Counted from the first letter of the stretch, positions 15,293 to 23,894 are shown. The stretch: DNA of 64,000 nucleotides from Paenibacillus sp. SY21-1 (GCF_005222705.1 NZ_STGF01000035.1:1-64000), one strand, 5' to 3'. Program-made: numbers and translations. The notes: a model not told the origin generated them from the sequence alone.

Positions 15293-17662
15293 TTGAACGC
15301 AAAAATTTTATCTACCCTTGAATACCCGAAAATTACATATAGGCTGGCCGGGCATACCGCAACATCGCTTGGCAGGGAGCTGGCGGAGTCGCTGGCTCCG
15401 GTCTCCGAGCTGGAAGCGGTTAAACGACTGCTGCAAATTACCGATGAAGCGTACGCCGCCGACCGCTTGAAGGGAAGCGCCCCTTTCGGGGGAATCGTCG
15501 ACATCAAAGCGGCGCTGCATCGTTCGCGAATCGGGGGCACGCTGAATCCGTCGGAGCTGCTGGACATTGCGCAGACGGCTCGCGGCGGACGACGGGTCAA
15601 ACGCCATGTTTCGGTGATTCATGAAGACCATCACCCCATTCCGTTGCTTGCACAAATGGCGGAAGAGATCAGCGAGCATAAAACGCTGGAGGATGCGATT
15701 TTTGATTGCATCGGAGAGGATGCGGAGGTGCTGGACGGCGCAAGTCCCGAGCTGGCTTCAATTAGGCGCGAGCTCCGTTCGGGAGAGTCCCGCATCCGCG
15801 AGAAGCTGGAGCAGATGATACGGTCCACGTCCGTTCAGAAAATGCTGCAGGACGCAATCATTACGCTGCGCGGCGACAGATACGTTATTCCGGTCAAACA
15901 GGAATACCGTTCTCACTTTGGCGGAATCGTCCACGATCAGTCCGGCTCCGGCGCAACGCTGTTCATAGAGCCTGAAGCGATTGTGGCGATGAACAACAAG
16001 CTGAGAGAGCTTAGGGCGGGAGAGCTTAGGGAAATCGAAAAGATCCTGCAAAAGCTGACGGCGCTGGCATCCGACTATATCGAGGACTTGCTTTTTAATC
16101 TTGAATCGCTTGCTCAAATTGATTTTGCCTATGCGAAAGCGCGGCTCGGCCACGAGATGAAGGGTACGCTGCCGCGGATGAACGACCGCGGATTTCTCAA
16201 GCTGAAGCGCGGGCGCCATCCGCTGCTTGCAGCTAATGCGGTTGTCCCTCTTGATGTCGAGCTTGGCAACAACTATACCGCGATTATCGTGACCGGTCCG
16301 AATACGGGCGGCAAGACGGTATCGCTTAAAACGATCGGCTTGCTGAGCTTGATGGCGATGTCCGGCCTGTTCGTCCCTGCCGAGGACGGCAGCCAGCTCT
16401 GCGTATTCGATGCGATTTATGCCGACATCGGCGACGAGCAGAGCATAGAACAAAGTCTCAGTACGTTTTCCAGCCATTTGACGAATATCATTCGCATTCT
16501 GAGCTCGATGACGTCCAAAAGCCTTGTTTTGCTTGACGAGCTGGGTGCGGGAACCGATCCGGCCGAAGGCTCGGCGCTGGCCATTGCGATACTCGAGCAT
16601 GTGCATGCGCTTGGCAGCCGTATAGTCGCGACAACGCATTACAGCGAATTAAAGGCTTACGCCTACAATCGCAAGGGCGTAATCAACGCCAGCATGGAAT
16701 TTGATATTGCCACGCTAAGCCCGACCTACCGTTTGCTTGTCGGCGTACCGGGACGAAGCAACGCATTTGCGATCGCCGAGCGCCTCGGTCTGCCAGGCTC
16801 AATTATCGAGCACGCGCGCGGCGAAGTAAGCGAGGAGGATCAGCGCGTAGAAAATATGATCGCCTCGCTGGAGGAGAATCGTTTGGGCGCCGAGCATGAG
16901 CGTCAGACGGCGGAGGCGCTGCGCCGGGAGATGGAGGCGCTGCAGGAGAAGCATGAAGCGCAGCGGCAGCGGTTCGAGGAGCAGAAGGATAAGCTGCTGC
17001 TGAAAGCTCAAGAGGAAGCTCGCGAGACGGTGGCGAAGGCGCGCCGCGAAGCGGAGCAAATTATTGCCGATCTGCGCAAGCTGGCGCTGGAGGAGGGCGC
17101 ATCCGTCAAGGAGCATAAGCTGATTGAGGCGCGCCGCAAGCTGGATGAAGCGGCTCCTGCCGTTCAGAAGCAGTCGCGCGCAGGCACGGCGACGGCGAAG
17201 GCAAAGCCCGCCAAAATCGGCCCTGGCGACGAGGTTATGGTCTACAGCCTGAACCAGAAAGGTCTGGTCGTTGAAATGCATGGCTCAGATGCGACCGTTC
17301 AGCTTGGCATTATGAAAATGAAGGTTGCGGCGGACGACATGGAGCTGGTAAAAGCTTCGCCTGCTGTAAAGCAGCAGCCCAAGCAGGCGGCAAGTCTCAA
17401 ACGCTCCCGTGACGACAGCGTCAAAATGGAGCTTGATCTGCGCGGTGAAAACCTGGAGGAAGCCATTATGGAGGTTGACCGGTTTTTGGACGAAGCCTTT
17501 TTGTCCGGTCTGGGTCAGGTTTCCATTATTCACGGAAAAGGCACGGGGGTCTTGCGAACAGGCATTCAGCAATATTTGCGCAGACACGGCCATGTCAAAA
17601 GCTTCCGGCTTGGCAATTACGGAGAAGGCGGCGCCGGCGTTACGGTTGCAGAGCTCAAGTAA
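15293..17662 (+). CDS. mutS2: Endonuclease MutS2
   Basis: A 789-residue MutS2. The N-terminal lever/clamp region leads to the ABC-type ATPase with Walker A GPNTGGKT (335-342), a DEQSIEQSLSTFSSH signature region and Walker B LVLLDELGAGTDP. A coiled coil (about 520-620) and a KOW-like segment (GDEVMVYSLNQKGLVVEM) follow. The C-terminal Smr domain (about 715-789) has the LDLRG and HGKGTG motifs. MutS2 lacks the mismatch-recognition domain of MutS and is known for suppressing recombination and for splitting collided ribosomes. The start is TTG 15293 with GAGAGGAG (15275-15282) 10 bases before it. In B. subtilis zapA, a cvpA-like gene, polX and mutS2 sit together; here other genes lie between zapA and mutS2. 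Confidence 0.96.
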   Translation: MNAKILSTLEYPKITYRLAGHTATSLGRELAESLAPVSELEAVKRLLQITDEAYAADRLKGSAPFGGIVDIKAALHRSRIGGTLNPSELLDIAQTARGGRRVKRHVSVIHEDHHPIPLLAQMAEEISEHKTLEDAIFDCIGEDAEVLDGASPELASIRRELRSGESRIREKLEQMIRSTSVQKMLQDAIITLRGDRYVIPVKQEYRSHFGGIVHDQSGSGATLFIEPEAIVAMNNKLRELRAGELREIEKILQKLTALASDYIEDLLFNLESLAQIDFAYAKARLGHEMKGTLPRMNDRGFLKLKRGRHPLLAANAVVPLDVELGNNYTAIIVTGPNTGGKTVSLKTIGLLSLMAMSGLFVPAEDGSQLCVFDAIYADIGDEQSIEQSLSTFSSHLTNIIRILSSMTSKSLVLLDELGAGTDPAEGSALAIAILEHVHALGSRIVATTHYSELKAYAYNRKGVINASMEFDIATLSPTYRLLVGVPGRSNAFAIAERLGLPGSIIEHARGEVSEEDQRVENMIASLEENRLGAEHERQTAEALRREMEALQEKHEAQRQRFEEQKDKLLLKAQEEARETVAKARREAEQIIADLRKLALEEGASVKEHKLIEARRKLDEAAPAVQKQSRAGTATAKAKPAKIGPGDEVMVYSLNQKGLVVEMHGSDATVQLGIMKMKVAADDMELVKASPAVKQQPKQAASLKRSRDDSVKMELDLRGENLEEAIMEVDRFLDEAFLSGLGQVSIIHGKGTGVLRTGIQQYLRRHGHVKSFRLGNYGEGGAGVTVAELK

Positions 17663-17715
17663 CGCCGGGCTCCTGCCGGCAATGATCATGCTACAGGGTG
17701 GAGGTTGATAAAACG

Positions 17716-18138
17716 ATGAATGGCCAGTTGGATAAGCTTCTTGACAATCCATATGCCGCCGCGCTTGTATTCGTATCGGTTACCGTATTGTCGCTGATCG
17801 TATTTTTGTCTGTTTTTGAGCTGGTTACGAAATACAAATGCTGGGATGAAATTAAAAAAGGCAATGTGGCCGTTGCGATGGCGACCGGAGGTAAAATTTT
17901 CGGCATATGCAACATTTTCAGATTTTCAATCGAAGCCAACGATTCGGTATACCAATCGATGATTTGGGGAGCCTTTGGTTTTGTTATTTTGATGACGGCT
18001 TATTTTCTCTTTGAATTTCTGACGCCTGTGTTCCGCATAGACGAGGAAATTGCCCGTGACAATCGTGCCGTCGGCCTGATCGCCATGATTATTTCCGTGT
18101 CGCTTTCGTATGTCATCGGAGCCATCGTCATCAATTAA
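17716..18138 (+). CDS. DUF350 family membrane protein
   Basis: A 140-residue protein with four hydrophobic segments (about 14-37, 50-68, 82-104, 118-139). The polar motif VAVAMATGGKIFGICNIF between segments 1 and 2 and the RDNRAVGLI before the last segment match the DUF350/YjfL family. The function of this family is not established. ATG 17716 is used because GGAGG (17700-17704) precedes it; the GTG at 17698 overlaps that site. It heads a tight group with the 26-residue membrane peptide and the zinc-ribbon protein, 53 bases after mutS2. Confidence 0.85.
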   Translation: MNGQLDKLLDNPYAAALVFVSVTVLSLIVFLSVFELVTKYKCWDEIKKGNVAVAMATGGKIFGICNIFRFSIEANDSVYQSMIWGAFGFVILMTAYFLFEFLTPVFRIDEEIARDNRAVGLIAMIISVSLSYVIGAIVIN

Positions 18139-18153
18139 GCGGAGGATGCAGCA

Positions 18154-18234
18154 ATGAAATATTTGTGGAAAGTGCTCGCCGTTGTTTCGGTTCTGTTTTT
18201 TGTATTCGGCATTATTTATGTAATGAACAACTAG
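18154..18234 (+). CDS. 26-residue single-pass membrane peptide
   Basis: A 26-codon gene, MKYLWKVLAV then VSVLFFVFGIIYVMNN. It is almost entirely one transmembrane helix with a positive N-terminus. It has its own ribosome binding site, GGAGG at 18141-18145, 8 bases before the ATG, and sits 15 bases after the DUF350 gene and 15 before the zinc-ribbon gene. It is too short for default gene finders. It may be a small subunit of the DUF350 protein; this is inference from position. Confidence 0.75.
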   Translation: MKYLWKVLAVVSVLFFVFGIIYVMNN

Positions 18235-18249
18235 GAAGGAAGTATGGAG

Positions 18250-18837
18250 ATGGAAGAGCAGGTTATCTGTCCATGGTGTCTGACGGAAATTGTATGGGAT
18301 GAGGAAATGGGTCCGGAGACGCGTTGTCCCCACTGCGATAACGAGCTAAGCTCGTACCGCACGATTGAGCTGGGCTATGACGAGGATGAGGTTGAAGAGG
18401 ACGAATACGAGCGCGCGCGCCAGTTGAAAAACTACAGCGATAACCGGAAAGCCGCTGCGCAGTATGATGATGCAGAGGAAGACGCGGAGGATGAAGAGCA
18501 GGAGCCGGATACGCGCAATTGGGGCGATACGGGAGACGGCGTCCGCAATCTGGACATCGCCCGATTTGCAGTAGAAGAAAATATGCAGCGGGTGCTCGAT
18601 GATCAGGATGAGGTTCCGGAATGTCCGCTATGCCGCGAATATATGCTTGAGCTTGGCTCGCATACGATGAACGCGCCATTTTTCGAAAGCAGGGTGGCGC
18701 CTTCCATCGGCTCGCCGCTGCTGGAAACGCCATTCAAGGTGAATCTGTATGTGTGTCCTTCCTGTCATCATACGGCTTCCTTGCTGAGCAGACAGGCTCA
18801 AGGGGAACTGCTGGACAAGCTCTCGCCCAAGGAATAA
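18250..18837 (+). CDS. Zinc-ribbon protein with acidic middle region
   Basis: A 195-residue soluble protein I cannot assign to a characterised family. An N-terminal zinc ribbon is formed by CPWC and CPHC (about residues 7-33). A strongly acidic, probably disordered segment follows (about 45-100). A C-terminal half has CPLC (about 126-129) and CPSC with an HH (about 176-181), which would make a second zinc site. ATG 18250 is preferred over ATG 18244 because AAGGAAG (18236-18242) is too close to the latter. Neighbours are the DUF350 and 26-residue membrane proteins, so it may be their cytoplasmic partner. Confidence 0.75.
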   Translation: MEEQVICPWCLTEIVWDEEMGPETRCPHCDNELSSYRTIELGYDEDEVEEDEYERARQLKNYSDNRKAAAQYDDAEEDAEDEEQEPDTRNWGDTGDGVRNLDIARFAVEENMQRVLDDQDEVPECPLCREYMLELGSHTMNAPFFESRVAPSIGSPLLETPFKVNLYVCPSCHHTASLLSRQAQGELLDKLSPKE

Positions 18838-18955
18838 CGACATAAGCATGGCTTGTGCCCAAAAAGGGCATGTTACAAAACGTAAATCTATCCGCCGTAG
18901 GGGGCAAATCGCTTAATCGCGAGGCAACAAGACGGCACGGAAGGAGATTTAGGTT

Positions 18956-20167
18956 TTGGCCAAAAAACTTGGCGCGCAAGGTGTGCTGCTGCTGATCGTT
19001 CAGGCGCTCTACGGCGTCGCGAACGCTTTGTCCGGTACGTTTGTGCCTGTATATTTGTGGAAGGCAAGCCAGTCTTACATGCTGATCGGCTGGTTCACCC
19101 TCGGACAATATGTCATGAGCGGTTTAACGTTTTATGTCGCAGCCAAATGGGTCAAGGAGCACAACAAAATGATCGCCTTGCGCACGGGCATTGTGCTGTC
19201 CGGACTATTCTATTGCGCAGTGCTTCTGCTAGGCGGGAATGCCAAAAGCTTCGGTATCCCGTTAGGCGTATTGAACGGGATTGCGCTTGGCTTTTTTTGG
19301 GTCGCTTTTAATGTGATCTATTTTGAAATTACGGAGCCTGACAATCGCAATCGGTTTAACGGCTGGGCAGGTCTGCTCGGCTCCGCCGCAGGCATGCTCG
19401 CTCCGTGGATTTCAGGCATGCTGATTACGACCATGCAAGGAGAAAAGGGCTATCGTCTTATTTTCTCGATATCGCTGGTGATCTACGCGGTTAGCGTCGT
19501 TCTAAGCTTCTGGCTAAAAAAACGGCGTGCGCATGGCGTATATAATTGGAAGCATGGCTTCGAGCAGCTTGCACAGCGCGGCAATCCGTGGCGCAGAATG
19601 TTTCCGGCCATTATGGCGCAAGGCGTGCGCGAGGGCGTCTTTATGTTTTTGGTCGGCTTGACCGTATATACGGCGACGCGCAATGAAAGCAAGCTGGGCA
19701 GCTATACGTTGATTACTTCACTCGTAGCGCTGGTCAGCTTTTGGCTTGCGGGCAAGCTGCTGAATGACAAAAATCGCAAAATTGCGATGCTGATTGGAAC
19801 CGTAATGATAGCTGCGGTTATCCTGCCGCTGTTCGTGGGCGTTTCTTACGGCACGCTGCTCATGTTTGGAATCGGCACTGCACTGTTTTTGCCTCTCTAC
19901 ATGATTCCAATGACGACGAGGGTGTTTGACTTGATCGGCCAGTCCAAGGAAAGCGCGGAGCAGCGCGAGGAGTTTGTCGTATTGCGAGAAGCGGGATTGG
20001 TTGTCGGACGGGTAATCGGTCTGGCCTCCTATCTTATTGTACTCCCGCTTAATTCCTCGCCGCTGGCGATTACTTGGCTGCTGTTTGCAGTAGGGGTCGT
20101 GCCGATTGCGGGCTGGTGGCTGATGAGGCCGTTTCTGGAGCGGACGGTGCCGCAGCAGCAAGGATAA
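18956..20167 (+). CDS. MFS transporter
   Basis: A 403-residue integral membrane protein with about 12 hydrophobic segments and a basic loop in the middle (KKRRAHGVYNWKHG, about 182-195), as in the major facilitator superfamily. Substrate unknown. TTG 18956 is the start, with AAGGAG (18941-18946) 9 bases before it. The 118-base gap upstream has a small hairpin (TGCCC-aaaaa-GGGCA near 18855) without a T-run. cysK follows after 27 bases, so the two may be co-transcribed. Confidence 0.85.
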   Translation: MAKKLGAQGVLLLIVQALYGVANALSGTFVPVYLWKASQSYMLIGWFTLGQYVMSGLTFYVAAKWVKEHNKMIALRTGIVLSGLFYCAVLLLGGNAKSFGIPLGVLNGIALGFFWVAFNVIYFEITEPDNRNRFNGWAGLLGSAAGMLAPWISGMLITTMQGEKGYRLIFSISLVIYAVSVVLSFWLKKRRAHGVYNWKHGFEQLAQRGNPWRRMFPAIMAQGVREGVFMFLVGLTVYTATRNESKLGSYTLITSLVALVSFWLAGKLLNDKNRKIAMLIGTVMIAAVILPLFVGVSYGTLLMFGIGTALFLPLYMIPMTTRVFDLIGQSKESAEQREEFVVLREAGLVVGRVIGLASYLIVLPLNSSPLAITWLLFAVGVVPIAGWWLMRPFLERTVPQQQG

Positions 20168-20194
20168 TGGGAACGGAATCGAGGGGAATATGCA

Positions 20195-21112
20195 ATGCCC
20201 AGAATCGTAACAAGCATTACACACTTAATTGGACATACGCCCGTTGTTCGCCTTGGGAAGCTGGCGCAGCCCGGAAGCGCTGAAGTATGCGTCAAGCTGG
20301 AGCGTTTTAATCCGAGCGGCAGCGTCAAGGATCGCGCCGCATTCTCGTTAATCTCGGCGGCAGAACGGCAAGGGCTGATCAAGCCCGGGGATACCATTAT
20401 TGAACCTACAAGCGGCAACACGGGGATCGGTCTGGCGATGAATGCGGCAGCTAAAGGCTACGGCATAATTCTGGTTATGCCGGACAATATGAGCCAGGAG
20501 AGGATCAGCCTGCTCAAGGCGTACGGGGCGCAGGTCGTCTTGACGCCTGCGGCCGAGCGAATGCCGGGGGCGATCCGCAAGGCGCTGGAGCTGCAAGCCG
20601 AACGGCCGGGCAGCTTTATTCCGAATCAATTCGAGAATGCCGCCAACCCCGACATTCACCGAACGACGACGGCAGTCGAAATTATGGAGCAGACCAGCGG
20701 GAAACTGGATGCATTTGTGGCAACCGCGGGAACGGGCGGCACGATCACAGGAACGGGAGAAGAGCTCCTGAAGCAGCTGCCGGACCTGCGTATCGCTGTC
20801 GTTGAGCCCAAGGGCTCGCCAGTGCTGTCGGGCGGGCAGCCCGGTCCGCACAAGCTGGTGGGAACAAGTCCGGGCTTTATTCCGTCCATTCTTAACACGT
20901 CCGTCTATCATGAAATCATTCAAGTCGCCGATGAGGATGCTTTGTCGACGATGCGGGCCCTTGCTGCCAGCGAGGGTCTGCTGCTCGGTCCATCATCGGG
21001 CGCTTCCGTATGGGCTGCCATGCAAGTAGCGGCGGAGCTTGGTCCCGGCAAGCGCGTGCTGTGCATCGCGCCGGATTCCGGCGAACGATACTTGAGTATG
21101 GATATATTCTGA
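20195..21112 (+). CDS. cysK: Cysteine synthase (O-acetylserine sulfhydrylase)
   Basis: A 305-residue PLP enzyme that joins O-acetylserine and sulphide to give cysteine, in the cytoplasm. The PLP lysine is K45 in PSGSVKDR. The substrate-binding loop TSGNTG is at 72-77 and the phosphate loop GTGGTITG near 180. The C-terminal PDSGERYLS matches CysK. Cystathionine beta-synthase-like and CysM paralogs share these motifs, so the paralog is slightly uncertain. The ribosome site is GAGGGG. A weak stem with T's (GAAGC-cgat-GCTTCTTTT) follows the stop and overlaps the end of the convergent cotH gene. Confidence 0.9.
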   Translation: MPRIVTSITHLIGHTPVVRLGKLAQPGSAEVCVKLERFNPSGSVKDRAAFSLISAAERQGLIKPGDTIIEPTSGNTGIGLAMNAAAKGYGIILVMPDNMSQERISLLKAYGAQVVLTPAAERMPGAIRKALELQAERPGSFIPNQFENAANPDIHRTTTAVEIMEQTSGKLDAFVATAGTGGTITGTGEELLKQLPDLRIAVVEPKGSPVLSGGQPGPHKLVGTSPGFIPSILNTSVYHEIIQVADEDALSTMRALAASEGLLLGPSSGASVWAAMQVAAELGPGKRVLCIAPDSGERYLSMDIF

Positions 21113-21126
21113 AGCCGATGCTTCTT

Positions 21127-22203
21127 TTACTCTTTAAGCCAGCTTTTTAGTCCTCTTTTGATGAGCTGCCTGCGTTCAAGGATATAGTCCTGTATGAACG
21201 CAGGCTCTGACAAAAAGGTGTCGAAGCTGGCTTTTCGCGTGTAATCGCTGCGGATGGCCGGCGAAAGTCTGTTATGCATGTTTGCAATAACGGGCTCCAA
21301 TCGATCAATGGTGAAGCTGGTGCTTAGCAGCTTTTGCAATAGTGCCTGATAGCTTCGGCGATAAGCCGGAATGGCGAGCAGCTTGCGGGTGAGCCGATTG
21401 TAGCCCTGTATGCGCACCAGATCGCTGCCGCACGGTTTGCCATAGCAGTTTCTCCCCCAGGTCCCCTCGTAGTCCCATGGAATAATCCGATATTTTCCGG
21501 TCGATTCTGTTTCAAACAAGGCATAGTTCTGATCAAAGCCATCATAGTTCCCTGTCAATACGGCACCGGCAAGCCAATGCAAGTAGGCGTTCACATCGAG
21601 ACGTTTGGCGGCAAAGCTGCCGAAGCTGCTGCTTTTCCGGCTATTAATATTGCGTATAAAACCAACGAGACGCTTGCGCGCCGGCTGTTCCCCTTGTCTA
21701 AGCTCATATCCGTCGAACAGAGAAGGCTTGGTATGCCCGGTATCGGGATCAGTCATGCTGAAATCGGCGCTATCGTTCACCGCATAGATGAGCGATTGTA
21801 CCTTCAATTTTCTTTTGGCAAAAAACAGCTCATCCACTGCTTCAATTTCCAAATATACCCCTTGCGCTTCACCGTTTATCACAAGCCAGATGTGGGTGGT
21901 CTCCGGGGACGGTACACCGATATCATTGAAGAACTGAAAGGAAAGGGCGTTCCTCATCATGGAGGGATCGTCATATTCCGCATTCCAATGCAGGGTTCGC
22001 CCCGACTCCAGTCGTACCTCGTACGACTTCTTGAAGTAGTTGCGCGTATGGCCTCCCCTCAATCCGAAGGTTGCTTTTTCCTTGGAGCCCTCGCTTTCCA
22101 GCTGAGCGGGCTTAAATTGCTTCCCCCATGCATTTCTCTTTATTTCCTGCAAATCCTCTTCATCTATAGTAATCGTCCGAATCGGCAATGCAGCAGTTGC
22201 CAT
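21127..22203 (-). CDS. cotH: CotH-type spore coat kinase
   Basis: A 358-residue protein of the CotH family, atypical kinases that in B. subtilis phosphorylate the coat proteins CotB and CotG. Visible family motifs are TFGLRGGHTRNYFKKSYEVRL, GVYLEIEAVDELF, GNYDGFDQNYALFE and RIIPWDYEGTWG, the last two holding the conserved aspartates. There is no signal peptide. The start ATG 22203 has GGGAGA upstream on the minus strand. The next gene upstream on the same strand encodes a Ser/Thr-containing repeat protein, and two CotB-like genes follow divergently, which is the arrangement expected for a kinase and its coat substrates. Confidence 0.9.
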   Translation of the reverse strand: MATAALPIRTITIDEEDLQEIKRNAWGKQFKPAQLESEGSKEKATFGLRGGHTRNYFKKSYEVRLESGRTLHWNAEYDDPSMMRNALSFQFFNDIGVPSPETTHIWLVINGEAQGVYLEIEAVDELFFAKRKLKVQSLIYAVNDSADFSMTDPDTGHTKPSLFDGYELRQGEQPARKRLVGFIRNINSRKSSSFGSFAAKRLDVNAYLHWLAGAVLTGNYDGFDQNYALFETESTGKYRIIPWDYEGTWGRNCYGKPCGSDLVRIQGYNRLTRKLLAIPAYRRSYQALLQKLLSTSFTIDRLEPVIANMHNRLSPAIRSDYTRKASFDTFLSEPAFIQDYILERRQLIKRGLKSWLKE

Positions 22204-22229
22204 CTAATCATCTCCCGCGGCAAAAGATA

Positions 22230-22253
22230 AAGCCTATCGCAGTCGATAGGCTT
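22230..22253 (-). terminator. Terminator between the pentad-repeat gene and cotH
   Basis: AAGCCTATCG (22230-22239) pairs with CGATAGGCTT (22244-22253) around a 4-base loop, a 10-bp perfect stem. On the minus strand TTATCTTTT follows. It would separate expression of the repeat protein from cotH. Confidence 0.75.
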
Positions 22254-22336
22254 CTGTTCTTATTTACCGTATTCAATTGATGCCCAGATGGTCACCGCTT
22301 CTTATGAACGAAAATGGCAATCAACGTTTTAACGCG

Positions 22337-22771
22337 TTATTTTTTATCTTGCTTGGAGGCTGGGCGCATGCCGCCGGAGCGGTTTCCACCTGAACGATTT
22401 CCGCCAGTGCGGTTCCTGCCGGAGTGGTGTCCTCCAGAGTGATTCCCTCCAGTGCGGTTTCCACCTGAACGATTTCCGCCAGTGCGGTTCCCGCCGGAGT
22501 GGTGTCCTCCAGAGTGATTCCCGCCAGTGCGGTTCCCGCCAGTGCGGTTCCCGCCAGTGCGGTTCCCTCCAGTACGGTTCCCGCCAGAGTGGTGTCCACC
22601 AGTGCGGTTCCCGCCAGAGTGGTGTCCACCAGTGCGGTTCCCGCCAGAGTGGTGTCCACCAGAGTGGTGTCCACCAGAGTGGTTCCCGCCAGTGCGGTTC
22701 CCTCCGGAGTGACCGCCTTTCTTTTGTTGTGTTTTAGAATCTTTGTTTTTACCATTTTTATCTTTTCCCAT
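22337..22771 (-). CDS. Gly-Gly pentad-repeat, CotG-like putative spore coat protein
   Basis: A 144-residue protein. A lysine-rich N-terminus (MGKDKNGKNKDSKTQQKK) is followed by one GGHS and 22 pentads of the form GG-[NH]-[RH]-[ST], then a short basic tail. The common units are GGNRT, GGHHS, GGNHS and GGNRS. It is highly basic and probably disordered. Every pentad ends in Ser or Thr, so it offers many phosphorylation sites. It adjoins a cotH kinase gene, as cotG does in B. subtilis, though the residues differ. The frame is fixed by ATG 22771 with AAGGAG 10 bases upstream; the repeat keeps other frames open too. A CATAGCTTA box (22802-22810, minus) fits a sigma-K -10. Confidence 0.75.
   Translation of the reverse strand: MGKDKNGKNKDSKTQQKKGGHSGGNRTGGNHSGGHHSGGHHSGGNRTGGHHSGGNRTGGHHSGGNRTGGNRTGGNRTGGNRTGGNHSGGHHSGGNRTGGNRSGGNRTGGNHSGGHHSGRNRTGGNRSGGNRSGGMRPASKQDKK
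22376..22717 (-). repeat. 15-bp tandem repeat array coding GG-x-x-S/T pentads
   Basis: About 23 units of 15 bp coding the pentads. Because the unit is a multiple of 3, several frames stay open on both strands; these are not separate genes. Confidence 0.92.
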
Positions 22772-22801
22772 TACGCAACAGCTCCTTAATCGAAGATAGT
22801 A

Positions 22802-22810
22802 TAAGCTATG
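22802..22810 (-). promoter_or_regulatory. Possible sigma-K -10 box for the pentad-repeat gene
   Basis: Minus-strand CATAGCTTA fits the sigma-K -10 consensus CATANNNTA and lies about 30 bases before the start codon. No clear AC-type -35 is seen, so this is tentative. Confidence 0.35.
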
Positions 22811-23066
22811 AGCCGAATCTATCAACTGCGACGGGATAGCAGCGTAATCTTCCATAAATAGTTATCAATCTAGTACCACCTTCATAGGGGATACATATAA
22901 ATATATTACAAATCGTCTCCCATGACAGATGAGGGTTAATCAAGAACTGGAGGGATGCATAGAGGCATAACGCGTCATTTCAATAGGTTGAGGGCCTTGT
23001 AGCGTGCGTCGTAGGAGTCCTGAGCAAGACTATTAAAATAATGAAAATTATCGGAGGGATTTATTT

Positions 23067-23825
23067 ATGAGTTTCTGTTTTAACGATCGTATGGTAGCGG
23101 GTCAAATGGATATGAACGATAGCCGTAGAAAGAGTTGCCATAAATCGGAGCCTAAAAATACTTGCATCAATGAAAACTTCGTAGACAGCCTCGTTGGCAA
23201 ATGCGTCAGAATCAACCGTGGCGGTCCGCAATCGATCGAAGGGATTTTGCTGGCGGTTAAAAGCGACTACTATGTTGTAAAAACAAGAAAAGGCATCGTC
23301 TACGTTGCTGCTGCTCATGTGAAGAGCATTACGGAAACAAAAGGAAATAAAGGCTGCCACAAATCCGGCCACAAATCTGACAACAAATCCGGCCATAAAT
23401 CGGGGCATAACTGCTGCTGCCATAAGTCCCACAAAAGCGGTCCGAAGTTTATTCACGCGAACAACTTCAAAGGCGTGCTGCGCGCACTTAACCAAACGTT
23501 CGTTCAAGTCAACTGGGGCGGTGCAGAGAAAGTAGAAGGCTTCCTTGCCCAAGTATGCAACGACTCGATTCTTGTAGTAACCGGAGATGAAGCGGTTCAA
23601 ATTCCAATCGAGCATATTCAATCGATTAAATCCGCTGGACACGGCTCGCGCGGCAACCGCAGCGGCGGCAACAAATCCGGTGGCAATCAAGGCGGCAACC
23701 AAGGCGGCAACCAGGGCAACAAAAGCGGAAACAAATCTCAGGGCAATCGCAGCGGCAACAAAAATCGCACGAATGCAGCTGCTGACAATGCAGGCTCCTC
23801 CCGTCGCTCGAGCAAAAAATCCTAA
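23067..23825 (+). CDS. CotB-like spore coat protein with GN-rich tail
   Basis: A 252-residue protein. Residues about 36-90 and 128-190 are two copies of a small beta domain with the CotB-type core (VRINRGGPQSIEGILLAVKSDYYVV and VQVNWGGAEKVEGFLAQV). They are separated by a Cys/His/Lys/Ser-rich segment (GHKSGHNCCCHKSHKSG). The C-terminus (about 192-252) is disordered, rich in Gly, Asn, Lys and Ser, with SGGN and QGGN repeats. B. subtilis CotB has the same NRGGPES motifs and a serine-rich tail phosphorylated by CotH. Start ATG 23067 has GGAGGG at 23053-23058. It is divergent from the pentad-repeat gene and cotH. Confidence 0.82.
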   Translation: MSFCFNDRMVAGQMDMNDSRRKSCHKSEPKNTCINENFVDSLVGKCVRINRGGPQSIEGILLAVKSDYYVVKTRKGIVYVAAAHVKSITETKGNKGCHKSGHKSDNKSGHKSGHNCCCHKSHKSGPKFIHANNFKGVLRALNQTFVQVNWGGAEKVEGFLAQVCNDSILVVTGDEAVQIPIEHIQSIKSAGHGSRGNRSGGNKSGGNQGGNQGGNQGNKSGNKSQGNRSGNKNRTNAAADNAGSSRRSSKKS

Positions 23826-23835
23826 ATAAATATGC

Positions 23836-23856
23836 GGGCAAGGCGCTCCCTTGCCC
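23836..23856 (+). terminator. Hairpin after the CotB-like gene
   Basis: GGGCAAGG (23836-23843) pairs with CCTTGCCC (23849-23856). There is no T-run, so it may be an mRNA-stabilising or partial-termination hairpin between the two CotB-like genes. Confidence 0.4.
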
Positions 23857-23894
23857 CGTTCCATTATCTAAACGGATGAGAGGAGGTTGATTAT

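Noticed and set aside
22376..22717. Possible CRISPR array
   Set aside because: Short direct repeats are contiguous 15-mers without spacers, lie inside a gene and code for a regular peptide; no cas genes are near.
22321..22755. Alternative frame across the pentad repeat (Thr/Ala/Leu-rich translation)
   Set aside because: The 15-bp unit keeps several frames open. Only the GG-x-x-S/T frame has a proper start with AAGGAG and a Lys-rich coat-like N-terminus.
23061..23864. 267-codon minus-strand frame opposite the CotB-like gene
   Set aside because: The translation is Ala/Val/Phe-rich shadow sequence; the plus frame has CotB motifs and GGAGGG.
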